DNA of 64,000 nt from contig JAHDDO010000004.1 in assembly GCA_020629315.1 (NCBI GenBank), positions 110,383 to 174,382 on the forward strand, given 5' to 3'. Below, piece by piece: positions 28,614-37,157 of the stretch. A program made the position numbers and the translations under genes. Each line of letters starts with the position of its first letter. The stretch's first letter is position 1. The stretch comes from Saprospiraceae bacterium (lineage in GTDB: Bacteria; Bacteroidota; Bacteroidia; Chitinophagales; Saprospiraceae). The notes under the pieces are model-generated. The model ran no database searches, was not told where the DNA came from, and saw only the letters and a program-made list of their open reading frames with translations.

Positions 28614-29123
28614 ATGACGATAGGATTAATTTCAGATACTCACGATAATAAATTAGATGCAGATGTTATTGAGCATTTAGCTGATTGCACAGAGGTGTGG
28701 CATGCCGGAGATATAGGTGGCATTGAACTAGCAGAATATCTCAATGAAAAATATACTTGTAGAATGGTATATGGCAATATTGATGGTACTGAGATCAAAG
28801 CTTTGGCCCCCTTAAATGAAAGTTTTGAACTTAATGGTTTGAAAGTATTTATGACCCATATTGGCGGTTATCCAGGAAGGTATACACACCGGGTAAAAAC
28901 AACATTGGAACAACTAAAACCAGATCTGTATATCTGTGGTCATAGTCATATTCTAAAAGTGGTAAAAGACAGTAAGCTAGGCATTCTTCATATGAATCCA
29001 GGTTCCTGTGGACATAAAGGCTTTCACACCTTTAGAACGCTTTTAAAATTTGAAATTGAAGATGGGGAGATCAAGAATTTAAGGGCCATAGACCTGGGTA
29101 AACGAGGTGCGATTAAAGAGTAG
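28614..29123 (+). CDS. YfcE/MJ0936-type metallophosphodiesterase
   Basis: 169 aa calcineurin-like phosphoesterase. All metal ligands can be read: Asp8 and His10 (ISDTHDN), Asp33 (HAGDIGG), Asn55 (VYGNIDG), His82 (MTHIGGYPG), and His110 with His112 (CGHSH). The ending (NPGSCGHKG) is the family's usual closing motif. These short enzymes hydrolyse phosphodiesters in vitro; the natural substrate is uncertain. It begins just after a terminator and is followed after 2 bases by a methyltransferase, so the two form an operon. Confidence 0.88.
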   Translation: MTIGLISDTHDNKLDADVIEHLADCTEVWHAGDIGGIELAEYLNEKYTCRMVYGNIDGTEIKALAPLNESFELNGLKVFMTHIGGYPGRYTHRVKTTLEQLKPDLYICGHSHILKVVKDSKLGILHMNPGSCGHKGFHTFRTLLKFEIEDGEIKNLRAIDLGKRGAIKE

Positions 29124-29125
29124 AT

Positions 29126-29860
29126 ATGGATCTGAGAAAACTGAAGAAAAACTGGGAAGCCTTTGGTAAAGAAGATCCGTACTGGGCCATTTTAACACAT
29201 CCTAAAGCAAAGAATAATAAATGGGATTTGGAAGACTTTTTTAAAAGTGGCGAACACTCAATTGCTATGTTGAAGAAGAGAATGCAACAACATGGTTTTG
29301 AGTTTGGCAAAGGCCGAGCTATGGATTTTGGTTGTGGAGTGGGCCGGTGTACCTTGGCCTTAGCTGATTATTTTGATCAAGTTGATGGTGTTGATATTTC
29401 AAGCGAAATGCTAACCTTAGCAAAAACACATATTGGACATAGAACAAATGTGGACTATTTTGAAATCAAGGATGCTAGTCTTTCACAGTTTGACAGTGAG
29501 TCCTATGATTTTATTCACACTGTACTTACGCTACAACATGTCAATCCAAGGTACTCCAAGGAGTATATAAAACGGTTTATTGATTTATTGAAGCCAGCGG
29601 GTTTATGTTATCTGCAAATTCCATCAAAACCACCATTAGGTTTGACGGGTTTATTACTACGAATTATTCCAGGACCCATGCTTAATGTAGCAAGAAAAAT
29701 AAAATATGGGTCAGAGCCGGTTATGGAAATGCATTGGATTTCAAAATCAGAAATAGAGAAAATAATACGTGACGCTGGAGCTAGCTTAGCACATTATTAC
29801 GCTAGACGTACGGAAGGAGGCTTTGAGTCCTCTTGGTATTTCATAAAGAAAAACGCCTAG
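29126..29860 (+). CDS. Class I SAM-dependent methyltransferase
   Basis: 244 aa. SAM motif I reads AMDFGCGVGRCTLALA at ~64-80, motif II VDGVDISSEML, and post-motif LLKPAGLCYLQIPSKPP. An N-terminal helix region (KKNWEAFGKEDPYWAIL) precedes the Rossmann fold, as seen in methyltransf_11/25 enzymes that act on small molecules. Acceptor unknown. Co-transcribed with the phosphodiesterase (2-base gap). Its stop overlaps that of the convergent PLP enzyme (ctag). Confidence 0.8.
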   Translation: MDLRKLKKNWEAFGKEDPYWAILTHPKAKNNKWDLEDFFKSGEHSIAMLKKRMQQHGFEFGKGRAMDFGCGVGRCTLALADYFDQVDGVDISSEMLTLAKTHIGHRTNVDYFEIKDASLSQFDSESYDFIHTVLTLQHVNPRYSKEYIKRFIDLLKPAGLCYLQIPSKPPLGLTGLLLRIIPGPMLNVARKIKYGSEPVMEMHWISKSEIEKIIRDAGASLAHYYARRTEGGFESSWYFIKKNA

Positions 29861-31053
29861 CTTATTGCTAGTGCTTTGTCTAAATCAGCAATCAAATCAT
29901 CTATGTTTTCAATGCCCACAGACATACGGATTAAACCGTCACTGATACCCGCCTGTCGTCTAATTTCTGGCGCCACATGGAGATGGGACATAGAAGCTGG
30001 ATGGAGGATTAAGGTATCTACATTTCCAAGAGTTGGCACCAATTGGCATATGTCAACTTCGTTCATCATACGTTTGCCAGATTCAAAACCTCCTTTTAAT
30101 TCAAAGCTCATCATACCTCCAAATTTTGCCATCTGAGATGCTGCAATTTCATGATCTGGATGAGTGGTTAAACCAGGATAGTTCACTCGATCTACTGAAG
30201 GATGCTCACTTAGAAAGTCAGCCATCCGTTGCGCATTATAACTATGCTTTTCCATTCGAAGTGATAATGTTTTCATGCCATTATGCAACAGCCAAGCCTC
30301 AAATGGTGAAGGATTTGTCCCTAATAATTTATAATGTCCCCAAATTTTTCCATACCAATTATTGGCAGCAATTATAGCACCTCCCATTCCATTGCCGTGG
30401 CCATTCAAATACTTAGTCGTGCTGTGGATTACAATATCTACGCCCATCGATAATGGACGCTGCAAAGCCGGCGTAGCAAAGGTATTATCCATTATGCTTA
30501 TGGCATTATGTTCTTTTGCTAAAGCGGCTAGTTTTTCTATCGGAAGACAAGAAAGGGTAGGATTAGCAGGCGTTTCAAAATAAACAAGCTTCACCTCTTT
30601 TTGAGTTAATTTTTGGCTTAGCAGATCCATATCTGATAGATCTATTGTCTCGATAGTAACCCCAAACTTTGACAAAATGCGTTGCATCAGTTCAGTGGAC
30701 CCACCATAAATATTAGGCTGAGTCAAAACTATATCTCCTTTTTCTAATACTGAAACCAATGCAGTCGTGATGGCTGACATCCCTGTGTTTGTCAGTAGGC
30801 AAAAATAGTCACCATCTGCATCGTATGATTCTAAGCGCGCCAACTTAGTCGCGACTGTATCAATAGTAGGATTTGCAAAGCGACTATACAGATGTTTTTC
30901 AGATGGATTCAGAAAGGCATCAATGCCTTCTTCTATATTTTGAAAACTAAAGCCTGAGGTAGCATATATGGGCAGAACATGAGGATCTATGGTCCGTTGC
31001 TCCTTGCTTTCCATTACCATTAGTGTTTCTAGGCTAACCTTTCTATTTTCCAT
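29857..31053 (-). CDS. Cys/Met metabolism PLP enzyme (cystathionine gamma-synthase/lyase or methionine gamma-lyase type)
   Basis: 398 aa from the ATG at 31053 (MENRKVSLET); the frame continues 20 codons upstream without a better start. PLP lysine is Lys214 in HSTTKYLNGHG; Asp189 (IMDNTF) holds the pyridine nitrogen, and Tyr57 in YSRFANPT comes from the neighbouring subunit. TLGNVDTLILHPASMSH and RMSVGIENIDDLIADL are family-wide. Substrate choice within the family (cystathionine, methionine or homoserine ester) cannot be decided by reading; with the beta-synthase-like gene at 3887, reverse transsulfuration is plausible. It diverges from rluD with ~100 bp between. Confidence 0.88.
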   Translation of the reverse strand: MENRKVSLETLMVMESKEQRTIDPHVLPIYATSGFSFQNIEEGIDAFLNPSEKHLYSRFANPTIDTVATKLARLESYDADGDYFCLLTNTGMSAITTALVSVLEKGDIVLTQPNIYGGSTELMQRILSKFGVTIETIDLSDMDLLSQKLTQKEVKLVYFETPANPTLSCLPIEKLAALAKEHNAISIMDNTFATPALQRPLSMGVDIVIHSTTKYLNGHGNGMGGAIIAANNWYGKIWGHYKLLGTNPSPFEAWLLHNGMKTLSLRMEKHSYNAQRMADFLSEHPSVDRVNYPGLTTHPDHEIAASQMAKFGGMMSFELKGGFESGKRMMNEVDICQLVPTLGNVDTLILHPASMSHLHVAPEIRRQAGISDGLIRMSVGIENIDDLIADLDKALAIS

Positions 31054-31158
31054 GATTATTTGTACTATTTCGCAAATGTAAACAGATATTAAAGCTTTAA
31101 CATAGTAAGCCAACTATTGCTTACTTTTGGCCTTTAAGATCGTGATAAAAACCAATGG

Positions 31159-32181
31159 ATGGAACCTCGTTTTGAAGAAATACAGATCCTAACAGATCCC
31201 GGACAAACACCAATCCGATTGGATAAGTTTTTATTAGATCGATTAGAGAAGACCTCTCGTTCTAAAATTCAGAGCGGCATTAAACAAGGCCTAGTCTTAG
31301 TGAATGGGAAAACGGTGAAATCTAACTATTTAGTTAGGCCCAACGATACCATTGATGTTTCCATTCCCAGGTTTCATGATGAGTTTACTATACTCCCTGA
31401 GGATATCCCATTAGATATACGATATGAGGATGATGATGTTCTTGTGGTACATAAGCCGCCAGGGATGGTGGTTCATCCAGGGGTTGGGAATTGGAGTGGC
31501 ACCTTAGTAAATGCCTTAGCTCATTATTTTAAAAATAGTCCTTTGCCTATTAAAGAAGGAAACTTTGAAGATCGGCCAGGGCTAGTCCACAGAATTGATA
31601 AGGACACCTCAGGTTTACTTTTGATTGCAAAGACAGAAGAAGCTATGTCTAATTTAGGCAAGCAATTTTTTGACCACACTATAGACCGAGAATATGCTGC
31701 TATTATTTGGGGTCAACCGGAAGAAGAATCTGGAACTATTGAGGGTAACATTGGACGGTCAAAAGAAAATGCTACCAAGTATAAAGTTTTCGAAGACGAG
31801 GGTAAACACGCTATAACTCACTATAAAGTAGAAGAAGGATTGTATTATGTAAGTCACGTTAGCTGCAGACTAGAAACGGGTCGAACACACCAGATTCGTG
31901 TGCACATGAGCCACCTAGGCCACCCCTTATTTAACGATGAAAAATATGGAGGATCTAGGATAGTAAAAGGTACTGTGTTTAGTAAATACCGACGATTTGT
32001 AGAGCACGGATTTGATATGTGTCCACGACAAGCCTTGCATGCGCGATTACTAGGATTTACACATCCAAGGACGGGTGAACGGATGACGTTTGAAGCAGAT
32101 ATGCCGGAAGATATGTCTGCCGTACTCACTCGTTGGCGAAACTATTTAACGAGCCGAGAAAAAGCGATGAAAGATCTATGA
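31159..32181 (+). CDS. rluD: RluD-type 23S rRNA pseudouridine synthase
   Basis: 340 aa. The N-terminal S4 RNA-binding domain (IRLDKFLLDRLEKTSRSKIQ ... VNGKTVKSN) is followed by the RluA-family catalytic domain; Asp147 in HRIDKDTSGLLLIA is the nucleophile. GRTHQIRVHMSHLGHPLFND is the RNA-contact motif. The length and S4 domain match RluD, which makes pseudouridines in helix 69 of 23S rRNA; RluA-type paralogues usually lack S4. First gene of a coupled operon: its stop TGA overlaps the next ATG (ATGA). Confidence 0.9.
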   Translation: MEPRFEEIQILTDPGQTPIRLDKFLLDRLEKTSRSKIQSGIKQGLVLVNGKTVKSNYLVRPNDTIDVSIPRFHDEFTILPEDIPLDIRYEDDDVLVVHKPPGMVVHPGVGNWSGTLVNALAHYFKNSPLPIKEGNFEDRPGLVHRIDKDTSGLLLIAKTEEAMSNLGKQFFDHTIDREYAAIIWGQPEEESGTIEGNIGRSKENATKYKVFEDEGKHAITHYKVEEGLYYVSHVSCRLETGRTHQIRVHMSHLGHPLFNDEKYGGSRIVKGTVFSKYRRFVEHGFDMCPRQALHARLLGFTHPRTGERMTFEADMPEDMSAVLTRWRNYLTSREKAMKDL

Positions 32182-33191
32182 TGAGTCTAGAAGAGAGAAT
32201 TGAAGCATTAGTATCATTGGGAGACACCTTGGATCTGAATGCTCCCTCATGGGTCAGCGCTATCCATAGATCAGAAATAGAGAACCCATGGTTTAGTCAG
32301 GATATGGTTTCTTTGATGTTGTCCAATGTTATTTCTGATTTTTTTACCAAAGAAGTCCTTGAAGAATTCTCTAAAAAGTATGACATCAAAGATCAGCAAA
32401 AGCGGATAGGCCTGATCTTAGCCGGTAATATTCCTATGGTGGGGCTCCATGATTTGCTCTGCGTTTATTTGTCTGGAAATATCGCTATCTACAAACCTTC
32501 AGACAAAGATGCTATCTTACTTGAAACCTTATTGGAAGAATTGCATAGCATTGAACCTAAAACAAAAACATACTTCCAGAAAGTAAATAAGCTGCAAGAC
32601 CTGGATGCAGCCATAGCCACTGGAAGTAATAATTCCGCGTTGCATTTTGCCTACTATTTTAAAAACATTCCCCATATAATACGGAAGAATAGAAACGCGG
32701 TAGCGGTGATCACGGGTGTAGAAAACAAGGAAGATTACGAAGGCTTAGCGGACGATATTTTTAGCTATTATGGATTAGGTTGTAGAAATGTATCTAAGAT
32801 ATATTGTGTGGGGGCTTTTCCCAAGGACGCCTTTTATGAGGCTCAAGAAAAGTATTCTCCAATCATCAACCATAGTAAGTATAAAAATAACTATGATTAT
32901 AACTATGCCATTTATCTTCTGAATAAAATGGATTTCCTGACGAATAATGTCCTTATATCCTTACGTTCGGAAGCTATCCAATCAAGAATAGGATCCATTC
33001 ATTATGAAGAATTTGATAGCTTAGAATCTATACGGAACGCGATAAACGAAAAAGAAGAAGAGATTCAAGTAGTGGTGAGTAAAGAAGGTGGATTTTTCAG
33101 AAATTGCACTTTTGGGCAAAGTCAAAAGCCCTCCATATTTGATTATGCTGATGGCGTAGATACGATGGCTTTTTTAACGGAGAGGCTATGA
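32178..33191 (+). CDS. LuxC-like acyl-CoA reductase
   Basis: 337 aa from the ATG at 32178, which overlaps the rluD stop as ATGA; a second ATG follows at 32181. Aldehyde dehydrogenase-like fold: LILAGNIPMVGLHDL and IYKPSDKDAILLE are the nucleotide-site region, ATGSNNSAL the next family motif, and Cys202 in YYGLGCRNVSK is the likely acyl-thioester nucleophile. LuxC-type enzymes reduce acyl-CoA or acyl-thioesters to aldehydes with NADPH. The role in Bacteroidota is not settled. Its stop overlaps the nth start as ATGA. Confidence 0.85.
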   Translation: MMSLEERIEALVSLGDTLDLNAPSWVSAIHRSEIENPWFSQDMVSLMLSNVISDFFTKEVLEEFSKKYDIKDQQKRIGLILAGNIPMVGLHDLLCVYLSGNIAIYKPSDKDAILLETLLEELHSIEPKTKTYFQKVNKLQDLDAAIATGSNNSALHFAYYFKNIPHIIRKNRNAVAVITGVENKEDYEGLADDIFSYYGLGCRNVSKIYCVGAFPKDAFYEAQEKYSPIINHSKYKNNYDYNYAIYLLNKMDFLTNNVLISLRSEAIQSRIGSIHYEEFDSLESIRNAINEKEEEIQVVVSKEGGFFRNCTFGQSQKPSIFDYADGVDTMAFLTERL

Positions 33192-33826
33192 AAAAGGCAG
33201 CGATAGTAGAAGATATCAGTAGAATTTTAGAAGAGTTATATCCAGAAACTCCAGTGCCTTTGGATCATAAAGATCCGTATACCTTATTGATAGCTGTGTT
33301 ATTATCTGCACAGTGCACTGATGAAAGAGTCAATAAAACAACGCCTGATCTATTTGCTATGGCTGATGAACCATATGCAATGGCGCAATTAGATCAGGCA
33401 AGCATTCAAGCAGTGATAAGGCCTTGTGGTCTGTCTCCTGCTAAGTCTAAAGCCATAAAGACCTTATCACAAATCTTGATAGATTCATATGATGGGGAAG
33501 TGCCACAGAGTTTTGAAGCATTGGAAGCACTACCTGGTGTGGGACACAAAACCGCATCAGTGGTCATGTCCCAAGCTTTTGGAGTCCCCGCATTTCCTGT
33601 CGATACACATATTCATCGATTAGCGTACCGTTGGAAACTGAGTACAGGCAAAAATGTAACAAAAACCGAAGCGGATCTTAAGCGCTTGTTTCCCAAAGAA
33701 TTATGGAATAAATTACACCTTCAAATTATTTTCTTTGGAAGAGAGTATTGTCCAGCTCGAGGACATGACCCTTTTGCTTGCCCTATATGCTCCAAGTATG
33801 GGCGTAAAACGCTATTTAAAAAATGA
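33188..33826 (+). CDS. nth: Endonuclease III-like DNA glycosylase/AP lyase
   Basis: 212 aa, normal length. It excises oxidised pyrimidines. The helix-hairpin-helix motif LPGVGHKTA contains catalytic Lys121, and Asp139 in PVDTHIHRLA is the second catalytic residue. LLSAQCTDERVN near the N-terminus is characteristic. The C-terminal iron-sulfur loop is changed: Cys188, Cys198 and Cys201 are present (CPARGHDPFACPIC), but the first spacing is nine residues rather than six and no fourth cysteine follows. The cluster is therefore probably absent or altered; the catalytic site is intact. Third gene of the rluD operon. Confidence 0.92.
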   Translation: MKKAAIVEDISRILEELYPETPVPLDHKDPYTLLIAVLLSAQCTDERVNKTTPDLFAMADEPYAMAQLDQASIQAVIRPCGLSPAKSKAIKTLSQILIDSYDGEVPQSFEALEALPGVGHKTASVVMSQAFGVPAFPVDTHIHRLAYRWKLSTGKNVTKTEADLKRLFPKELWNKLHLQIIFFGREYCPARGHDPFACPICSKYGRKTLFKK

Positions 33827-33893
33827 TAGCTTACGAATTGGCCGATTGACTTGATAAAATAGTGTATGCGGGCATAATTTTGATAAAATTTGT

Positions 33894-34046
33894 ATGAATA
33901 GGATTTCGGCGGGATCTTTATCTAACCTCGCTTATTTGGCCTGGGATTACTTGTTTGATATGGAACACCATCTTTCTCAGATAATAGCTGATTATGAAAA
34001 TATCTTGCCACCCATCACAGATATGGAGTGGTATCAGAATGGATAA
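33894..34046 (+). CDS. Possible small protein of 50 aa
   Basis: An open frame from ATG 33894 to TAA 34046 lies in the gap after nth and overlaps the 3' end of the convergent tamL gene by 13 bases. The translation begins MNRISAGSLSNLAYLAWDYL and ends ITDMEWYQNG; it has an amphipathic helical look and ordinary codons. No family is recognised and it is too short for composition to be convincing, so it may be chance. Confidence 0.35.
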   Translation: MNRISAGSLSNLAYLAWDYLFDMEHHLSQIIADYENILPPITDMEWYQNG

Positions 34047-36394
34047 TTAATAGCAATAAAACTATTGCCAAGCAACGTATTGGCTTCGAACGGATTTAAC
34101 CAATATTTTGGACTATCAGCAGTGATATAAGGGTTTCGAATACGGTAGCCAAAGTCAAATCTAATAATGAAATAACTGAAATCTAAACGCAAACCATAGC
34201 CTACGTTCATGGCGATTTGTTTATAAAACTGGCTGCTTAACTGTGCACCAGGCCTATCTGGGTCTTCTGCGAGAGTCCATATGTTCCCCGCATCGGCAAA
34301 GATAGCGCCTTCAAAGATCGAGGCTATATCAAACCTATATTCTATACTTGATTCTAATTTGAAATCACCAGCTTGAAAATATCTAAACCCTGGAGGTCGG
34401 TCTATACCATCAAAATAGGATCCAGGACCTAATTCTCTGGGTTGCCAACCTCGTAAACTAGATGGACCACCATTAAAGAATTGTCGGATATATGGAACCG
34501 CATCATCATCCCCATATTTAAAAGCTATACCGCCCAGCAATCTAAACGCCAATGAACTGCGATCATTAATAACTCTATTGAAACGTTCATCAATTTCTAA
34601 CTTGACAAAATTGGCAAAGTCTAATTCTTTAGAGAATCGGAACGTATCTTGACTATTAAATAAATTATTGTACAAATAATTAACGCCGGCTATTTCTAGA
34701 CCTGAAACTTCTAGTTCTATAAGACTGGTCAAATTAAGCTGTGTATTTGGAATTCGTAAGTTTCTGACATAAGCGATCTCTTGAAAAAAGAAACCCGTAA
34801 ATAAATTATCATTGAAACTATTAGCCAAGAGCTGATTATTAGCAAGGTCGTCTAAGAAGGCTTGGGATTTTTCGGTATAGAGAATGAGGTCAATACCGGT
34901 TTGATTCACGAAGACCCGGTCATTTTGGTTGGCCCTATAGTCAAAACCATAGGAAAAGTTGAAACTAACCAAGGTATTATAATTGAAGGCGTTATTATAG
35001 GTGTAACCTAGATTAAATTCAGTTTCTGCGTTATCACGTATTTTTTTCGCATCTATATCACTCACAAGCCCTAGATTGTTTACAAAGGTCAAGCTATTGT
35101 ATAGATCAATGAACTTTGGGAATGCAAATTTATTTTGAAGACTAAAAGTGGCGGTTCGGATGCGCTCAATCGTATCCGTTCTAAAGCTTTGGAGATTAAA
35201 TTCTACCCCAGCTTCTCCTGATAAAGAATATACCTCTGAGCCTCTAAATGCATTTCGATTTTGAATACTTCCACCTAGGGATAGTCCAATGTTATTTAGG
35301 GTAGAATAATACACATCATTATTAAGACTACTTACCCATCGGTTTGTTTGAGGCGAAAGGAGGATATCATAATTCAGAATGGTATCATTAACTTCTGATA
35401 GCCGAGGGGTCATTTTGACGAATCGATAGGCTGATAGATTGGTCAACTTTCGAATCGTCGTATAGTAATCGTCCTTATTATAAATTTGACCCTCCTCTAA
35501 AAATACTTTTTTGTCTAGCAGTTTAGGTTTAACAAGGAATTTAGGCCTGTAGCTAAGGTACGTGCGTTCGCCAATGTCCTTTTCTTGTTGAACGCTCCCA
35601 TCGATTTCTAGATTTTTATCTGTATACACATTGATTTCACCTATTTGGAATCGCTTGTGTAGCTCACTATCGGATGGATTCAGGATTTCAATGAATACCT
35701 CTACCTGCTTTCCGTAATTAGTACTATCTCCTTTAATGGCAATGTGATTACTATTAAAATTGGCATACCCCCGATTTTGAAGGTAGTTTACTATTCGTTG
35801 CTTCTCCAAATCAAATTCAAAAGCATCGATGGGTGTTCCTGGTTTGATTAACGATTTTTCTTTTTCTTCAATCAGTTGTTTGATGATGTTAAAATCATTA
35901 CCGATAAAAACCGCATTTTTCACATAAGATCGATTCTGTAATGCCACATTATAGTCTACAAATGCTTTGTTTTTACCCAATACTGGCTCATAGCTAACGT
36001 TGGCATCGTAGAAGCCCTTTTTGTTACGTAGGTACTTTTCTAGCCTTTCAGCAGACTCTTGCGAGCTTATAGAATCATATAAGGACGGCGCTTCCGCTAT
36101 TCGTCGGTAAATAAAGGAATTTAGTTTACCTAAATTGTTTTTCTCATGCAGTTTCAAGTAAATCCATTCGCGAGGAATAAACAGGAAATTCTTGTTTGGA
36201 TTTGAAATTAGTAGAGAAGATAATTCGTATCTAAGATCCGTTCGATCAACAGGATCACGAACATCTTCTATATTGATTCGGTTTTTCGTAAGCAGTTGCT
36301 CGTCCTCTTTTAGTAATTTCGCAGGAGCACAAGAAGATAAGAACGACAGAATACCAATGATACAGGCTATCTTCTTGAAATAGTTAGCTTTTAT
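34034..36394 (-). CDS. tamL: TamL-type lipid-anchored Omp85 (BamA/TamA family) outer-membrane protein
   Basis: About 786 aa if it begins at the ATA at 36394. POTRA-like repeats occupy roughly the first 330 residues (KKGFYDANVSYEP, QKRIVNYLQNRGYANFN), and the rest is a 16-strand type barrel with FNGGPSSLRGWQPRELGPGS (the conserved lid-loop region with RGW) and a closing aromatic strand (GNSFIAINYPF). In-frame sequence before the first TTG (36157) reads FKKIACIIGILSFLSSCAPA, a perfect lipoprotein signal, so the gene starts upstream of 36157. No ATG, GTG or TTG exists in frame there. TamL in Bacteroidota is a lipid-modified TamA relative that works with TamB in outer-membrane assembly. It lies head-to-head with a TrmH-type gene. 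Confidence 0.85.
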   Translation of the reverse strand: MKANYFKKIACIIGILSFLSSCAPAKLLKEDEQLLTKNRINIEDVRDPVDRTDLRYELSSLLISNPNKNFLFIPREWIYLKLHEKNNLGKLNSFIYRRIAEAPSLYDSISSQESAERLEKYLRNKKGFYDANVSYEPVLGKNKAFVDYNVALQNRSYVKNAVFIGNDFNIIKQLIEEKEKSLIKPGTPIDAFEFDLEKQRIVNYLQNRGYANFNSNHIAIKGDSTNYGKQVEVFIEILNPSDSELHKRFQIGEINVYTDKNLEIDGSVQQEKDIGERTYLSYRPKFLVKPKLLDKKVFLEEGQIYNKDDYYTTIRKLTNLSAYRFVKMTPRLSEVNDTILNYDILLSPQTNRWVSSLNNDVYYSTLNNIGLSLGGSIQNRNAFRGSEVYSLSGEAGVEFNLQSFRTDTIERIRTATFSLQNKFAFPKFIDLYNSLTFVNNLGLVSDIDAKKIRDNAETEFNLGYTYNNAFNYNTLVSFNFSYGFDYRANQNDRVFVNQTGIDLILYTEKSQAFLDDLANNQLLANSFNDNLFTGFFFQEIAYVRNLRIPNTQLNLTSLIELEVSGLEIAGVNYLYNNLFNSQDTFRFSKELDFANFVKLEIDERFNRVINDRSSLAFRLLGGIAFKYGDDDAVPYIRQFFNGGPSSLRGWQPRELGPGSYFDGIDRPPGFRYFQAGDFKLESSIEYRFDIASIFEGAIFADAGNIWTLAEDPDRPGAQLSSQFYKQIAMNVGYGLRLDFSYFIIRFDFGYRIRNPYITADSPKYWLNPFEANTLLGNSFIAINYPF

Positions 36395-36413
36395 ATGTGT
36401 GTTTCGATTCGCT

Positions 36414-37157
36414 ATGTTGACAAATAATTTGAAGAAATATATCCGGTCCCTTCACCAAACCAAGTACAGACAAAAGTATAATAAATTCCTCGTGGAAGGA
36501 CCGAAATGGTTGGACGAAATCATTACTTATCATACGGATGAAATATCCCAATTATTTTGTACATCAGATTGGATAAATCAAAATGCAGGTAGAATTGATG
36601 AATCTATCATGCTTACTCCAGTGTCTCAAAAGGAATTAGACGGTATTTCCCAGCTTAAAAACCCTAGCGCTGGATTAGCAGTGATGGAGATGCCCGAAAT
36701 TACTTTTAGACCGGATAAAGTGCCTGAGGATTGGTGTGTTTTTTTAGACGATGTGCAAGACCCTGGCAATGTAGGGACTATCTTACGAACAGCCGCTTGG
36801 TTTGGTTATAAAAAAATCTATTTATCGGAGAAGTCAGCCAGCATTTTCAATCCAAAAGTGGTGCAGTCTAGTATGGGGAGTGTGTTTAAAGTGAGAACAG
36901 AAAGAGTAGAATGGGAGGTACTGAAAAGTCATTGTGAACTACCAGTAGTATGTACCAGTTTGAAAGGCAATAGCGTAAAAGACTGGAAAGCGCCAGTGAA
37001 GGGATTAGTAGTCATAGGAAACGAAAGCAAAGGCGTTCAAAAATCGATATTGGAACAATGTGATCATCTGATCAAAATCCCAGGTGCAGAAAGCACAGTC
37101 GAATCTTTGAACGCCTCAGTAGCCTTGGGTATAGTATTATACCATCTGTCTGATTAG
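36414..37157 (+). CDS. TrmH/SpoU-family RNA 2'-O-methyltransferase
   Basis: 247 aa from the ATG at 36414 (a GTG at 36399 is in frame but sits almost at the tamL start). The N-terminal substrate-binding domain (KYRQKYNKFLVEGPKWLDEI) precedes the SPOUT knot. Knot motifs are VQDPGNVGTILRTAAWFG (motif 1), LVVIGNESKGV (motif 2) and ESLNASVALGIVLY (motif 3). It methylates a ribose 2'-OH in tRNA or rRNA; the exact nucleotide is unknown. Its stop overlaps that of the convergent thioredoxin gene (ttag). Confidence 0.88.
   Translation: MLTNNLKKYIRSLHQTKYRQKYNKFLVEGPKWLDEIITYHTDEISQLFCTSDWINQNAGRIDESIMLTPVSQKELDGISQLKNPSAGLAVMEMPEITFRPDKVPEDWCVFLDDVQDPGNVGTILRTAAWFGYKKIYLSEKSASIFNPKVVQSSMGSVFKVRTERVEWEVLKSHCELPVVCTSLKGNSVKDWKAPVKGLVVIGNESKGVQKSILEQCDHLIKIPGAESTVESLNASVALGIVLYHLSD

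Noticed and set aside
36192-36383. Plus-strand ORF of 63 aa at the tamL 5' end
   Set aside because: It is the antisense shadow of the tamL lipoprotein signal region, which is coding on the minus strand.
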